Shown here: positions 18,041-27,448 of the stretch, one piece after another
How the letters are laid out: every line of letters begins with the position of its first letter
Position numbering within the stretch: position 1 is the first letter of the stretch
Assembly: GCF_900116105.1 (NCBI RefSeq)
Contig: NZ_FPAC01000001.1
Location: 2,359,135 to 2,423,134, forward strand
Origin: Paenibacillus sp. 453mf
Lineage (GTDB): Bacteria > Bacillota > Bacilli > Paenibacillales > Paenibacillaceae
DNA length: 64,000 nucleotides
Direction: 5' to 3'
Made by a program: the position numbers and the translations under genes
The notes under the pieces: model-generated
What the model saw: the letters and a program-made list of their open reading frames with translations, nothing else
What the model was told of the DNA's origin: nothing
Databases searched by the model: none

Positions 18041-18049
18041 ATTATACCA
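18041..18049 (-). promoter_or_regulatory. Candidate extended -10 promoter for the sigma operon
   Basis: Minus-strand TGGTATAAT (perfect TATAAT with TGn extension). The -35 at 17 bases is poor (GGAAAC). It would start near 18034, about 300 bases before the sigma gene. Confidence 0.4.
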
Positions 18050-18272
18050 TACAAGCGACCATAGTTTCCCAATAAAATAGTTAAATTTTTGTAAACTTCG
18101 TTTACTACCCTACTTTCAGCCTATGTCAGTCCTTTTCTTGTTATCCCTTCTATTGAACAGTTACTAAATAAGAGACGGAAATCAATTGGAAATAGTTGCA
18201 GGTAAATTGGAATTTAATTTTTATCAAGTAAATCAATTTCATAATACCCTGAGTTCATGAGGAAGGGATGTC

Positions 18273-18446
18273 ATGATGATAAAAAAAGCCGCTCGTTATG
18301 AGCGACTCTTCTGTAATACAAATATTCAGCTTCTCTTACATGCGACTCTACTTACATTTTCTATTTTATGTGAGGTGTCATGTGTTAAAATGGCGTGTTT
18401 ATATAGGGAGTTCACTGAAGCGAATGACAACAAGCTCTTCTTCTAA
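18273..18446 (+). CDS. Doubtful 57-residue open frame
   Basis: Plus-strand ATG-ATG start preceded by GAGGAAGGG, ending at TAA. The peptide has a basic N terminus and a hydrophobic, Cys-containing middle (QLLLHATLLTFSILCEVSCV). It overlaps two minus-strand terminators and has no clear promoter, so it may be chance. No similarity recognised. Confidence 0.2.
   Translation: MMIKKAARYERLFCNTNIQLLLHATLLTFSILCEVSCVKMACLYREFTEANDNKLFF
18281..18306 (-). terminator. Minus-strand intrinsic terminator in the gene-poor region
   Basis: GTCGCTC/GAGCGGC stem with 5-base loop, followed by seven U on the minus strand. No annotated gene ends here, which suggests a short transcript between 18281 and about 18440, or read-through protection. 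Confidence 0.7.
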
Positions 18447-18535
18447 AAAAAGAGGTCGTGAACCGAGTTCACGACCCGTTGCCCATTTTCAGAGCAACTC
18501 AGTTATTGGATAGGAGTGGAGAGAAACCATACTGT
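18441..18535 (-). ncRNA. Candidate small regulatory RNA, about 90 nt
   Basis: The predicted transcript runs from the consensus promoter at 18542-18570 to a strong terminator. Its 5' part is single-stranded and pyrimidine-rich (UUUCUCUCCACUCCUAUCC), complementary to Shine-Dalgarno-type sequences. A hairpin with 5-bp stem (18478-18482 with 18494-18498) follows. The terminator is a perfect 10-bp stem (18454-18463 with 18467-18476) with a UCUUUUUUU tail. A 13-codon frame starts at an internal AUG but has no ribosome binding site. This layout matches base-pairing small RNAs of Gram-positive bacteria; I do not recognise it as a known one. Confidence 0.6.
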
Positions 18536-18541
18536 ACTTTT

Positions 18542-18570
18542 ATTATATGTATACGTTTTCATTTTGTCAA
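18542..18570 (-). promoter_or_regulatory. Perfect-consensus sigma-A promoter
   Basis: Minus strand TTGACA (18565-18570), 17-base spacer, TATAAT (18542-18547). Every box base is consensus. No protein-coding gene lies close downstream; it drives the candidate small RNA. Confidence 0.85.
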
Positions 18571-18656
18571 CCATTATTATACATTAATTTATTTTCCTGT
18601 TCATTTGCTCAGTTAAAGCGATTTTATTAGGTTTAAAATGCACGAAAAGATAATAT

Positions 18657-18690
18657 AAAAAGCTAGAAAGCAGCTACACGCTTCCTAGCT
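18657..18690 (-). terminator. Terminator at the end of the tyrA transcript
   Basis: Minus strand AGCTAG...CTAGCT stem with inner AGC/GCT pairing, overlapping the tyrA stop codon and followed by TTTTATA. It closes the aromatic supraoperon. Confidence 0.7.
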
Positions 18691-19797
18691 TCTAACGGTG
18701 TAATTCTTGGAGATAAGCAGCCGGGCTGCACGCTCCATGTCTTCTTCCTGCCTGAATGACAGTCTTAAAATCCCCGGAACGTCCTCCCGGCTTTCGATAA
18801 TCTGCATATTGCTCAAATTGATAGCCGCCGTGCCTAGCTCAGTTGCAATTTTACCAATAATCCCCGGCGTATCCGGCACATCAATATAAATATCAAACAA
18901 AGAGATGATGACGCCTTTTCTTCTCTCTGGAAGCTGATTGCGAAACGCGCCTGCGGTCCGGAATGACTCTTCAATCGCTTCACCATTTTGATGCTCAAGA
19001 ATATCGGTAAACCGCTGAATTTGCATGTTCCAATCCTTGAATAATCGAAGAAGCACTTCCCGGTTACTCAACAATATATCTCTCCATACGAGAGGATCAC
19101 TTGATGCAATCCGGGTAATATCCCGGAAGCCTCCGGCAGCAAGCAGCTGATACAACGGTTCTGTCTCGTTATACTCGCTTACCTGATTGACCAGAGCTAC
19201 CGCGATAATATGCGGCAAATGACTGATGGCCCCAACGATATCATCATGATGCTTCGGATCAACACGAATAACCTGTGCCTTCGTATGAGCAAGTAACGCC
19301 TTCAGCGAATTATATACATGCTCAGGAATCCCTTCTAAGGGGGTTAATACGTAGTATGCATTCTCAAACAGCAAGGCAGAAGCCGCTTCAACACCAGATC
19401 TTTCTGATCCTGCCATGGGATGTCCGCCGATAAAGTATGCATCCTGAAAATCAAGTGAGTTGGCGGCCGAGGTGACCGAAGCTTTGGTGCTTCCGACATC
19501 CGTAATGATGCAGCCTTTCTTGAGTGGAAGCTTGCTAAGAAGTTCAAGATAATAATTCAGCATTCCTACAGGTACGCTTAAAAATATATAATCAGCATCC
19601 ATTGCCGCTTCTTCAATCGACAACGTTACTTCATCCAATACTCCGCTCTGAATGTAGCGTTCTTTGAGTTCGGGTTCGTGTGCATATCCTACGACGGTAA
19701 TTCCGGGTTTTCCTCTGAAACACAAGGCAAGGGACCCACCAATGAGTCCCACCCCGAAAATGGCTATTTTTTGTGTATGATTCTCTGATTCATTCAT
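18685..19797 (-). CDS. tyrA: Prephenate dehydrogenase
   Basis: Oxidative decarboxylation of prephenate to 4-hydroxyphenylpyruvate for tyrosine. 370 residues. N-terminal NAD-binding GVGLIGGSLALCF (about 16-28), SVPVGML, the GGHPMAGSERSG active-site block near residue 125, and a C-terminal ACT-like regulatory domain (about 295-370, FDIYIDVPDTPGIIGKIA). Last gene of the aroC-to-tyrA cluster, 8 bases after hisC. In B. subtilis aroE (EPSP synthase) follows; here a terminator follows instead. Confidence 0.96.
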   Translation of the reverse strand: MNESENHTQKIAIFGVGLIGGSLALCFRGKPGITVVGYAHEPELKERYIQSGVLDEVTLSIEEAAMDADYIFLSVPVGMLNYYLELLSKLPLKKGCIITDVGSTKASVTSAANSLDFQDAYFIGGHPMAGSERSGVEAASALLFENAYYVLTPLEGIPEHVYNSLKALLAHTKAQVIRVDPKHHDDIVGAISHLPHIIAVALVNQVSEYNETEPLYQLLAAGGFRDITRIASSDPLVWRDILLSNREVLLRLFKDWNMQIQRFTDILEHQNGEAIEESFRTAGAFRNQLPERRKGVIISLFDIYIDVPDTPGIIGKIATELGTAAINLSNMQIIESREDVPGILRLSFRQEEDMERAARLLISKNYTVRS

Positions 19798-19805
19798 GGG
19801 CAGCG

Positions 19806-20903
19806 TTACACTCCAGTAGTTTCAGCCTTCAGCACATTTTCCAGTGCCCTGATGAAAGCCTCATTCTGCTCTTTAGTACCCACAGATACTCGGATATATG
19901 TCGGATATATTTGAAAGCCAGGACGAACAATAATCCCTTGTCTAAGCAAGGCATCAAACATCTCTCCGGCAGGTCTGCCTGCTTCAACCATGATAAAGTT
20001 GCCATGTGTAGCAAAATAGTGCAGTCCCAGACGCTCAAATTCGCCCTGCAAATACGTTACTCCTTCACGGTTCAAATCACGGCATTCGGTAACAAAAGCC
20101 TGATCACTCAGAGCTGCACGGGCCGCATACTGTCCCAGTCGGTTCGTATTAAACGGCTCTCTTACCTTATTGATGAGCGAGATAATCTCCGGCTGTGCGA
20201 CACCATAGCCAATGCGAAGCGCAGCAAGTCCATATATTTTAGAAAATGTACGAAGCACCACAAGATTAGCGTATTTAGCTAGAAGAGGAATCGTTTGCGG
20301 ATACGCTGTATCCGTTACGTACTCATAATATGCTTCATCAAGCACGACCATAATATCCTGCGGCACTCGGTCCAGGAAGGATACGAGCTCGGCTTCCGTT
20401 ACAATTGTTCCTGTAGGATTATTCGGGTTACATACCCAGATGATCTTCGTATTTGAGGTTACTTTCTCCAGCATTCCTTCAAGATCATGCTTACCGTCGA
20501 CTAGGGGAACCTCAATGCTAACGGCGCCTTCAATATCAGCATTGCTCTTATAAACGGAGAAGGTTTGATCAGCCATGATTGTCTCATCACCACTCACAAG
20601 AAATGCTCTTGTAATAAGCGCAATGACTTCATCCGAGCCTGCTCCAAAAATAATCTGTTCCCTGCTCACGTTAAGATGTTCAGCAAGATCAGCTGTCAAA
20701 TCTCCGGCACTTCCATCGGGATAAATACTTAAATTCATCAGCTCAGCCTGAATCGCTACTCTTGCTGTGGGTGAAGTGCCATAAGGGTTCTCATTGGAGG
20801 CAAGCTTGATAACTTCGCTTAACCCTAGTTCACGTTTGACTTCTTCAATAGGCTTCCCTGGTTTATAGACGGGTATATTAACGATCTGTGATTTAGGTTT
20901 CAA
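19806..20903 (-). CDS. hisC: Histidinol-phosphate aminotransferase
   Basis: PLP-dependent class II aminotransferase, 365 residues. The PLP lysine is in TFSKIYGLAALRIGYG near residue 225; NPNNPTGT and VLDEAYYEY are the cofactor-binding signatures. In B. subtilis the product serves histidine and also the aromatic amino acids, which explains its place between trpA and tyrA. Ribosome binding site GAGGGGC before ATG. Confidence 0.95.
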   Translation of the reverse strand: MKPKSQIVNIPVYKPGKPIEEVKRELGLSEVIKLASNENPYGTSPTARVAIQAELMNLSIYPDGSAGDLTADLAEHLNVSREQIIFGAGSDEVIALITRAFLVSGDETIMADQTFSVYKSNADIEGAVSIEVPLVDGKHDLEGMLEKVTSNTKIIWVCNPNNPTGTIVTEAELVSFLDRVPQDIMVVLDEAYYEYVTDTAYPQTIPLLAKYANLVVLRTFSKIYGLAALRIGYGVAQPEIISLINKVREPFNTNRLGQYAARAALSDQAFVTECRDLNREGVTYLQGEFERLGLHYFATHGNFIMVEAGRPAGEMFDALLRQGIIVRPGFQIYPTYIRVSVGTKEQNEAFIRALENVLKAETTGV

Positions 20904-20952
20904 TGTTAAAGCCCCTCCTCTGTATGCTTAATAAGAATAGCTGCAGCATTCG

Positions 20953-21771
20953 CTACAGCTTTAATTGTGCCACAAAATTCCGGATTTGCAAAAGCCCCTC
21001 TTGCTTGGTCGTAGGGTCTGTCAATAATGGAATACTCGTCTCAATCTGTCTAACGATTGCACTCCCTACAACAACGCCGTCACATAGCTTCGAGAACCTC
21101 TCCACCTGCTCACGGCTCGAAATACCGAACCCAACAGCAACGGGGAGACGAGTGTACGATTTTACCGTGTCAATAAACGCCTCGACTTCTTGATGGAACG
21201 AGGATCTTTCACCAGTGACACCGAGAGATGAAACACAATATATAAATCCTCTCGCTTTTTTGACGATGTTCTCTATTCTAGTCTTAGAGGTTGGCGCCAC
21301 CAAAGGTATGAGATGTATATTCGCCTTGTCTGAGTAGGCCCTAATTTCTTCCGATTCCTCAATTGGCAAATCGGGAATAATGATGCCACTGATATCATGC
21401 TCTTTCAACAATTCAAAAAAAGTTTCAAATCCGGTTTGAAGAACAGGATTATAGTAAGTGAACAACACAAACGGTAGCTTGGATCCTGCTTCTCTGGCTC
21501 TTCTTGCCGCCTCCATGCATGTGCGAATGGTAATATGCTGCTTCAAGGCACGCTCGGAAGCCCGCTGTATAACAGGTCCGTCTGCAAGAGGATCCGAGTA
21601 TGGAACACCAAGCTCGATGACATCAGCTCCCGCTGCTTCCAGCTCAAGAATAATTTCGATACTCGTCTCGATGTCGGGATCACCAATCGTGAGAAAAGGA
21701 ATCAGTGCCGTTTGGTTTTCAGATTTGAGTCTTTCAAAGGCAAGATCCATTAAATTTAATTGTATGCTCAT
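20953..21771 (-). CDS. trpA: Tryptophan synthase alpha subunit
   Basis: Cleaves indole-3-glycerol phosphate and channels indole to TrpB. 272 residues. Catalytic Glu in [19 protein letters not shown] near residue 52 and the Asp in IPDLPIEES near 132; phosphate-binding VGFGIS near 210. Overlaps trpB by 4 bases, consistent with equal synthesis of the two subunits. Confidence 0.97.
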   Translation of the reverse strand: MSIQLNLMDLAFERLKSENQTALIPFLTIGDPDIETSIEIILELEAAGADVIELGVPYSDPLADGPVIQRASERALKQHITIRTCMEAARRAREAGSKLPFVLFTYYNPVLQTGFETFFELLKEHDISGIIIPDLPIEESEEIRAYSDKANIHLIPLVAPTSKTRIENIVKKARGFIYCVSSLGVTGERSSFHQEVEAFIDTVKSYTRLPVAVGFGISSREQVERFSKLCDGVVVGSAIVRQIETSIPLLTDPTTKQEGLLQIRNFVAQLKL

Positions 21772-22964
21772 GAGAGATGACCTCCCGTGTATTTCATGAT
21801 GGATTCGACATCCTTGTCACCACGGCCGGATAGACAGATGACAACGATCTGTTCCTTCTCCATGCTTGGAGCAATTTTAGCTACCTCGGCCACCGCGTGG
21901 GCTGATTCCAATGCAGGAATGATCCCTTCCGTCCGGCTGAGCAATTGAAGTGCATCCAGCGCTTCCTTGTCTGTAATCGGCACATACTGAGCACGCTTAA
22001 TCTCTTTGAGATAAGAATGCTCAGGTCCTACCCCTGGATAATCCAATCCGGCTGAGATCGAGTGCGCTTCCTGAACTTGTCCGTATTCATCCTGAAGCAG
22101 GAAGCTCATCGAGCCTTGAAATACGCCATGTGTTCCTTTGCTCATCGTGGCTGCGTGAAATTCCGTTTCCACACCTTTGCCTGCAGCTTCACAGCCAATG
22201 AGCTCAACGGAGTCATCATTTATAAAAGGATAAAACATACCGATTGCATTAGAGCCTCCACCGACAGCTGCCACGATCTTATCAGGCAATCTTCCTTCGG
22301 CTTGGACAATCTGTCTTCTTGTTTCGTCTCCAATGACACGCTGAAAATTACGAACCATCAGCGGATAAGGATGGGGTCCCACAGCTGAACCGAGAATGTA
22401 GAAGGTATCCTCCACATTGCTGACCCAGTACCTGAGCGCCTCATTCCCCGCATCCTTCAGCGTCCGAGTTCCCGATGTGACCGGAACGACCTCGGCTCCC
22501 AGCATATTCATGCGAAATACATTAAGCTGCTGACGCTTCGTATCCTCTTCGCCCATAAACACCTTGCATTCCAAGCCTAAGAGTGCCGCAACGGTCGCCG
22601 TTGCCACCCCATGCTGTCCTGCGCCCGTTTCAGCGATGACTTTTTTCTTACCCATTCGTTTAGCAAGAAGTCCTTGTCCAAGCGCATTGTTAATTTTATG
22701 GGCGCCCGTATGGTTCAAATCCTCGCGCTTTAAATATATTTTGGCCCCGCCCAGCTGCTGGGTTAAATGTTCTGCATAATAAAGAGGGGTTTCCCTGCCC
22801 GAATACTGCTTCAGCAAATAGTTCAATTCCTCATTAAACTCAGGATCCTCTGAAAAACGCTTGTATTCCTTCTCCAATTCGATTAGTGCATTCATTAGCG
22901 TTTCCGGCACATACCGCCCTCCAAAAGGACCAAAACGACCATATTCATCCGGTAATTGCGTCAT
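21768..22964 (-). CDS. trpB: Tryptophan synthase beta subunit
   Basis: 398 residues. PLP lysine in [15 protein letters not shown] near residue 88, the phosphate-binding GGGSNAIG near 232, and [13 protein letters not shown]. It joins indole to serine. Both start and stop overlap neighbours by 4 bases (trpF upstream, trpA downstream). Confidence 0.98.
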   Translation of the reverse strand: MTQLPDEYGRFGPFGGRYVPETLMNALIELEKEYKRFSEDPEFNEELNYLLKQYSGRETPLYYAEHLTQQLGGAKIYLKREDLNHTGAHKINNALGQGLLAKRMGKKKVIAETGAGQHGVATATVAALLGLECKVFMGEEDTKRQQLNVFRMNMLGAEVVPVTSGTRTLKDAGNEALRYWVSNVEDTFYILGSAVGPHPYPLMVRNFQRVIGDETRRQIVQAEGRLPDKIVAAVGGGSNAIGMFYPFINDDSVELIGCEAAGKGVETEFHAATMSKGTHGVFQGSMSFLLQDEYGQVQEAHSISAGLDYPGVGPEHSYLKEIKRAQYVPITDKEALDALQLLSRTEGIIPALESAHAVAEVAKIAPSMEKEQIVVICLSGRGDKDVESIMKYTGGHLS

Positions 22965-23647
22965 GCCTTCTTCACCCTCTCCACAAAAGCTGTCATTTTA
23001 ATGATATCTTTATGTCCATCTGTCTCAACACCGCTTGAAACGTCCACTCCATCCGGAGCATAACGGCGAACAAGCTCTGTTACGTTATCTGCATCAAGGC
23101 CGCCGGCTACAAACAGCGGAATTCCCGTATCTTCAGCCCACTGCTGGTAAGGCAGGCTCTTATCCCAAGCAAAGGTCTTTCCAGATCCGCCGCCGTATAC
23201 TCCATCATAGGTATCGAGCAGAATGGCATCTACCTTACCTTTATACGGGTTCAGCTGATCATGGACGCTAATGTTTGGAGTCTGGTTGTCATGAATCGAG
23301 AAAGCCTTAAACACCTGTACACCAAGCTCTGCTCTGACTTTATGACAAAATTCCGGGGATTCCTGTCCGTGCAGCTGAATCACATCGAGTGGAGCTTGAT
23401 CAAGTATGGCTGTAAGCTCTTCCCATTCAGGATTAACGAACACTCCTGCTGATTTGGGGGAAGGTGCAGCTTCCCATTCACTCAGTACCTTACAGAGCTG
23501 TGCAGCATGATCCGCAGATACTTGGCGCCTCGACTTAGCGAATACAAAACCAATAAAATCGATAGTTAAGTGCTTCATTGATTTTAGCACTTCAACGTCC
23601 TGAAGTCCACATATTTTTAAAAGCGGTTTACCTCTTTGTATCGTCAT
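22961..23647 (-). CDS. trpF: Phosphoribosylanthranilate isomerase
   Basis: 228 residues, TIM barrel. Catalytic Cys in LKICGLQD near residue 13 and Asp in [15 protein letters not shown] near 140; [11 protein letters not shown] and [14 protein letters not shown] close the phosphate site. Slightly longer than the usual 200-215 owing to the N terminus. 8 bases after trpC. Confidence 0.96.
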   Translation of the reverse strand: MTIQRGKPLLKICGLQDVEVLKSMKHLTIDFIGFVFAKSRRQVSADHAAQLCKVLSEWEAAPSPKSAGVFVNPEWEELTAILDQAPLDVIQLHGQESPEFCHKVRAELGVQVFKAFSIHDNQTPNISVHDQLNPYKGKVDAILLDTYDGVYGGGSGKTFAWDKSLPYQQWAEDTGIPLFVAGGLDADNVTELVRRYAPDGVDVSSGVETDGHKDIIKMTAFVERVKKA

Positions 23648-23655
23648 TTTCTCAC

Positions 23656-24453
23656 CTATTTCCCTGCACCCATAAGCTCAAGAACAGCCTGGCTCACATT
23701 ATCCTGACGCATAAACTGCTCGCCTACAAGGATTCCTTTCGCACCTGCCTGCTTCACATAATCCACATCTTGCGGTGTACGAATGCCGCTCTCGCTAATT
23801 AAGGTTACATACTCAGGCACAAGTCCTGCGAGCTCAGCCGTCGTCTCCAGGCGAGTTTCAAATGTGCGAAGATTTCGGTTGTTAATCCCGATCAGAGATG
23901 CACTGCCGATATCCAGAACGCTTAATAACTCTTCCTTATCGTGGACTTCGACGAGTGCATCTAGACCCAAATCCTTGGCGTAGCTAATATATCTGGACAG
24001 TTGTGCAGAACTGAGTATACTTGCAATCAGCAGAACGGCATCCGCTCCAATGATGCGTGCTTCCGCGATTTGTATCTCATCAATTATAAAATCTTTGCGC
24101 AGAAGTGGAACGCGCACTTGCCGGCTGATTTCCGTTAAATACTCGGGTTTCCCCTGAAAATAGTTGACATCTGTCAGCACCGACATACAATCCGCACCTG
24201 CATTTTCATAAGCCTTCGCTATATCAACAGGATCGAAATCACTCCGAATTAGTCCTTTTGATGGAGAGGCTTTTTTTACTTCAGCAATCAGACCCATTCC
24301 TCTTACATGTTCCTTGGACAATGCTTTTTCAAAGCCTCTCGTCGCCGGCAGTGCTGCAATTGTTTTTTCTGCCTCAGTCCTATTAAATAGGCTGGATAAA
24401 GCCGCAACCTCTTCCTTCTTCGTTGCCACAATTCGATCAAGATACATATCCAT
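23656..24453 (-). CDS. trpC: Indole-3-glycerol phosphate synthase
   Basis: 265 residues, TIM barrel. Signature AEVKKASPSKGLI near residue 58, catalytic VPLLRKDFIIDEIQI near 115, LIGINNRNLRTF and SESGI downstream. Its start overlaps the end of trpD by 17 bases. Two in-frame ATGs compete (first and third codon); GGGAG precedes both. Confidence 0.97.
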   Translation of the reverse strand: MDMYLDRIVATKKEEVAALSSLFNRTEAEKTIAALPATRGFEKALSKEHVRGMGLIAEVKKASPSKGLIRSDFDPVDIAKAYENAGADCMSVLTDVNYFQGKPEYLTEISRQVRVPLLRKDFIIDEIQIAEARIIGADAVLLIASILSSAQLSRYISYAKDLGLDALVEVHDKEELLSVLDIGSASLIGINNRNLRTFETRLETTAELAGLVPEYVTLISESGIRTPQDVDYVKQAGAKGILVGEQFMRQDNVSQAVLELMGAGK

Positions 24454-25486
24454 ACTCTCCCGTCTTCTGAATAAGCTGCGTCAATTTATCGGATGCTTTA
24501 CCAGAATCAATGGCATTTTTGGCCAAGTGAACCCCTTCTGCGATACTTCCCGCAAGTCCTGCTACATAGATGGAAGCCCCTGCGTTCGCAAGCACGATAT
24601 CCCGATATCCTCCCTGCTCCCCTGAGAGCACACGTTTAATAATGTCAGCATTCTCGGCAGCCGTTCCTCCGAGTACCTCCTGCAATGGATGCACCTTGAG
24701 CCCCAAATCATCGGGGTGAATTTCGTAGGTTTGGACAGCTCCGTCCTTTAATTCCGATATCTTGGTTCGGTCTGAAATACTGATCTCATCCAGTCCATCA
24801 TAGCTTGCAACAACGAGTGCTCTCTTCAGCCCAAGTCTGCCAAGCGATTCTGCAATGGCTTCAGTTCGGGATACGTCATATACACCAAGCACTTGGCGGT
24901 CTGCTCCAGCTGGATTGGTAAGCGGTCCAAGTAGATTGAAGATCGTCCTTACACCCAGCTCTTTACGCGGTGCAGCCGCATACTTCATGGAAGGATGATA
25001 TACCTGAGCGAATAAAAAACAAATGTTGATGGCATCCAGGCAATCTCTCGCCTGTTCTTGATTCAAATGGATGTTTACACCTAATGCTTCGAGTACATCA
25101 GCACTTCCTGCTCTTCCGCTTGCAGAACGATTCCCGTGCTTTGCAACCCTTACCGATAAAGAGGAGGCGATGATTGCGGAAGCCGTCGAAATATTGAATT
25201 TGCTGATCCCTGATCCTCCTGTGCCACAGGTATCCAGCAGATTGTTCTGTTCTGTGTGTACTCTGGCACAGGATTCACGCATCGCTTCAGCAAATCCGGT
25301 GATTTCGTCAACCGTTTCTCCTTTTAGCCGCAAAGCCGTTAGCAGTCCGCCAATTTGTGCAGCAGTCGCTTCTCCGCTCATAATGTGACCCATGACATTC
25401 CTAGCTTCAATCTGCGTCAGATCTTTGCCTTCCATGATATTCATGAGTCCTTGCTGAACCGCATTTCCTTTTATGATGGTGCTCAT
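24437..25486 (-). CDS. trpD: Anthranilate phosphoribosyltransferase
   Basis: 349 residues. Phosphoribosyl pyrophosphate site DTCGTGGSGISKFNIST near residue 85, KHGNRSASGRAGSADVLEALG near 115, and the NPAGADRQVLGVY loop. 16 bases after trpE; TrpD here is not fused to a glutaminase. Confidence 0.97.
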   Translation of the reverse strand: MSTIIKGNAVQQGLMNIMEGKDLTQIEARNVMGHIMSGEATAAQIGGLLTALRLKGETVDEITGFAEAMRESCARVHTEQNNLLDTCGTGGSGISKFNISTASAIIASSLSVRVAKHGNRSASGRAGSADVLEALGVNIHLNQEQARDCLDAINICFLFAQVYHPSMKYAAAPRKELGVRTIFNLLGPLTNPAGADRQVLGVYDVSRTEAIAESLGRLGLKRALVVASYDGLDEISISDRTKISELKDGAVQTYEIHPDDLGLKVHPLQEVLGGTAAENADIIKRVLSGEQGGYRDIVLANAGASIYVAGLAGSIAEGVHLAKNAIDSGKASDKLTQLIQKTGEYGYVS

Positions 25487-25502
25487 CGTGATCTCCTCCT
25501 TA

Positions 25503-27053
25503 TCAATTAGGTGTATAAATATAATCTTGATTCGTGTAGCTCTGTATTACAGCCGCTTTAGGAAACATTTGCTCAGCATAACGGATTGCCGTTAGAAGTG
25601 CCTTCGCTTTGTTTACCGTCTCTTCATATTCCATTTCGGGAACCGAATCCCATACGATTCCTGCCCCTGCCTGAACATAGGCCTTGCCTTCCTTGAAAAT
25701 AATCGTTCGAATCGTGATGCAGGAGTCCATATTCCCGCTGAAACCTAAGTATCCGATTGCTCCAGCATAGGCACCGCGCGCTTCACGTTCCAGCTCAGCA
25801 ATGATCTGCATGGCTCTCAGCTTCGGCGCACCAGATACGGTGCCAGCAGGAAGACAGGATAGAAAAGCATCAAAGAAATCTTTGTCCTCTCTTATCGTTC
25901 CGGATACATTTGTCACCATGTGCATGACGTGAGAGTATTTCTCGATCTCCATAAATGAGTCACATTTTACGGTACCAAACTGACTGACCTTCCCGATATC
26001 ATTACGGCCCAGATCAACGAGCATCAGGTGCTCTGCACGTTCCTTCTCGTCCTGAAGCAGTTCTTCGGCTAAACGTTCATCCTCCGCATTTGTTGCTCCT
26101 CTCGGTCTCGTGCCCGCGATTGGCCTTGTCTGTACCCTTCCGCCGTCGACCTTGACAAGCGCCTCTGGCGAGGTGCCAACGATCACTTCTTCTCCCAGCT
26201 TTAAATAATACATATACGGCGAGGGATTCAGCGTTCGGAGCACCCGGTATACCTGAAGAGGAGATACCTCGGTCTCAATATGGAATCGCTGGGACAGCAC
26301 CACTTGAAAAATATCACCTGCACGGATATACTCTTTCGCCTGTTCAACATTGGAAATAAACTGATCTTTTGTCAGATTCGACTTCACATCACCGAGTTCA
26401 ACTCCACTTGGCATAGCATGGCGATTAGCATTCTCCTTCGGTCCCTCATCTGCCAAGACCCTTGCGAGCTTCTCCAGCCTCTCATCCACTTGTTGATAAT
26501 TGCGCAGGATATCCTCATCCCGATCACCTGGTGCAACATGTACGTTTCCAATTAAAAGCAGCTGCTGCTTCACATGGTCAAATACGATGACCTGATCACA
26601 GAACATAAACTGAATATCATCCATTTGGAGATCATCCACCGCATGCTTCGGCAGCTTCTCGTAATACTGCAGCAGATCATATCCGAAAAATCCGATGGCT
26701 CCGCCTGTAAACGGCGGCAATCCGTCCACCATAGGACTGCGATACTGTCTAAGCAGCGCCTTTAGCTCTTCTATCGGTTTACCTTCCATTTGTTGTCTTC
26801 GTCCATCATGTTCTACAGTAATGACTCCATTCTTACCGGATATCGTAATGAAAGGGTCCGTCCCGATAAATGAATATCTCGCCCAGTTGCTCCCGCCTTC
26901 CACACTCTCTAGTAAAAATGCGTATTCCTGCTCTGCGAATCGGCTGAACAATCGGATTGGTGTCTCCATGTCAGCGAGAATTCGCTTAACGACAGGAATC
27001 AAATTATATTCCCTGGCTTGCCTTAGTACCTCTTGTGCTTCTATATTCAACAT
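25503..27053 (-). CDS. trpE: Anthranilate synthase component I
   Basis: 516 residues. The tryptophan feedback motif LLES is near residue 47, and the chorismate site is spread over the C-terminal half (GTRPRGATNAEDERLAEELL, DLGRNDIG, SGAPKLRAM, RGAYAGAIGY). There is no glutamine amidotransferase gene (trpG) in this operon; as in B. subtilis it probably shares PabA/TrpG from the folate operon. First gene of the trp unit, behind a TRAP-controlled leader. Ribosome binding site AAGGGAG lies 10 bases before ATG. Confidence 0.98.
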   Translation of the reverse strand: MLNIEAQEVLRQAREYNLIPVVKRILADMETPIRLFSRFAEQEYAFLLESVEGGSNWARYSFIGTDPFITISGKNGVITVEHDGRRQQMEGKPIEELKALLRQYRSPMVDGLPPFTGGAIGFFGYDLLQYYEKLPKHAVDDLQMDDIQFMFCDQVIVFDHVKQQLLLIGNVHVAPGDRDEDILRNYQQVDERLEKLARVLADEGPKENANRHAMPSGVELGDVKSNLTKDQFISNVEQAKEYIRAGDIFQVVLSQRFHIETEVSPLQVYRVLRTLNPSPYMYYLKLGEEVIVGTSPEALVKVDGGRVQTRPIAGTRPRGATNAEDERLAEELLQDEKERAEHLMLVDLGRNDIGKVSQFGTVKCDSFMEIEKYSHVMHMVTNVSGTIREDKDFFDAFLSCLPAGTVSGAPKLRAMQIIAELEREARGAYAGAIGYLGFSGNMDSCITIRTIIFKEGKAYVQAGAGIVWDSVPEMEYEETVNKAKALLTAIRYAEQMFPKAAVIQSYTNQDYIYTPN

Positions 27054-27118
27054 CCTTATAACACTCCCTTGAGCTTAAGATGGGCGCAAGATGAAGTTCA
27101 AGAAGTATGCGTGTATGC

Positions 27119-27147
27119 AAAAAAACCTCTACGAGATTGTAGAGGTT
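27119..27147 (-). terminator. trp leader attenuator
   Basis: Minus strand: perfect 9-bp stem (27139-27147 with 27124-27132), 6-base loop, U tract. It lies 66 bases before trpE and about 260 bases after the TRAP site. The 5' arm contains CUCUAC, complementary to GUAGAG inside the TRAP site, so a mutually exclusive antiterminator is possible. Confidence 0.85.
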
Positions 27148-27261
27148 CATTAACGAATATATGAGTAAGTAAGCATAAGAAACCTAAAGAAAATATACTT
27201 ACCCCATAGAGATAGCCGAATAATAAAGTACTAGAATATATTCTCAATCCTGTACTTACAG

Positions 27262-27366
27262 CTAATAAGGGTATCTATATCCTTCATGCTTCTCAACTTT
27301 CAAAAGCCTTGCCTTATGCTTAAAGGCCAAGGACTTCTCCCATCTCACCAGCCATGCTACCGTCAT
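27262..27366 (-). CDS. Possible trp leader peptide (34 codons, two Trp)
   Basis: Open frame from ATG 27364-27366 to TAG inside the trp leader. The peptide begins MTVAWLVRWEK, with Trp at positions 5 and 9, and ends YRYPY. AAGG lies only one base before the ATG, so translation is doubtful. Listed because two Trp codons in a trp leader would be meaningful if translated. Confidence 0.25.
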   Translation of the reverse strand: MTVAWLVRWEKSLAFKHKARLLKVEKHEGYRYPY

Positions 27367-27403
27367 GCCTTAGACACTACCGGCCACAGCCTTCTGAAAA
27401 TGG

Positions 27404-27448
27404 CTAAGCTCTGCTCTACTCATCAAACGTCTTAACTCTTCTCATCTC
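27404..27448 (-). promoter_or_regulatory. TRAP-binding site in the trp leader
   Basis: On the minus strand, triplets begin at exact 5-base intervals: GAG (27446-27448), GAG (27441-27443), GAG (27436-27438), AAG (27431-27433), then after a 12-base step GAG (27419-27421), GAG (27414-27416), GAG (27409-27411), UAG (27404-27406). Seven GAG/UAG triplets with 2-base spacers is the recognition pattern of the TRAP 11-mer. The first triplet is within about 5 bases of the predicted transcript start. The TRAP gene mtrB is at 37719-37943. Confidence 0.88.

Noticed and set aside
18298..18513. Plus-strand frame of 71 codons
   Set aside because: No ribosome binding site, runs through a minus-strand terminator and the small RNA candidate; composition not protein-like.
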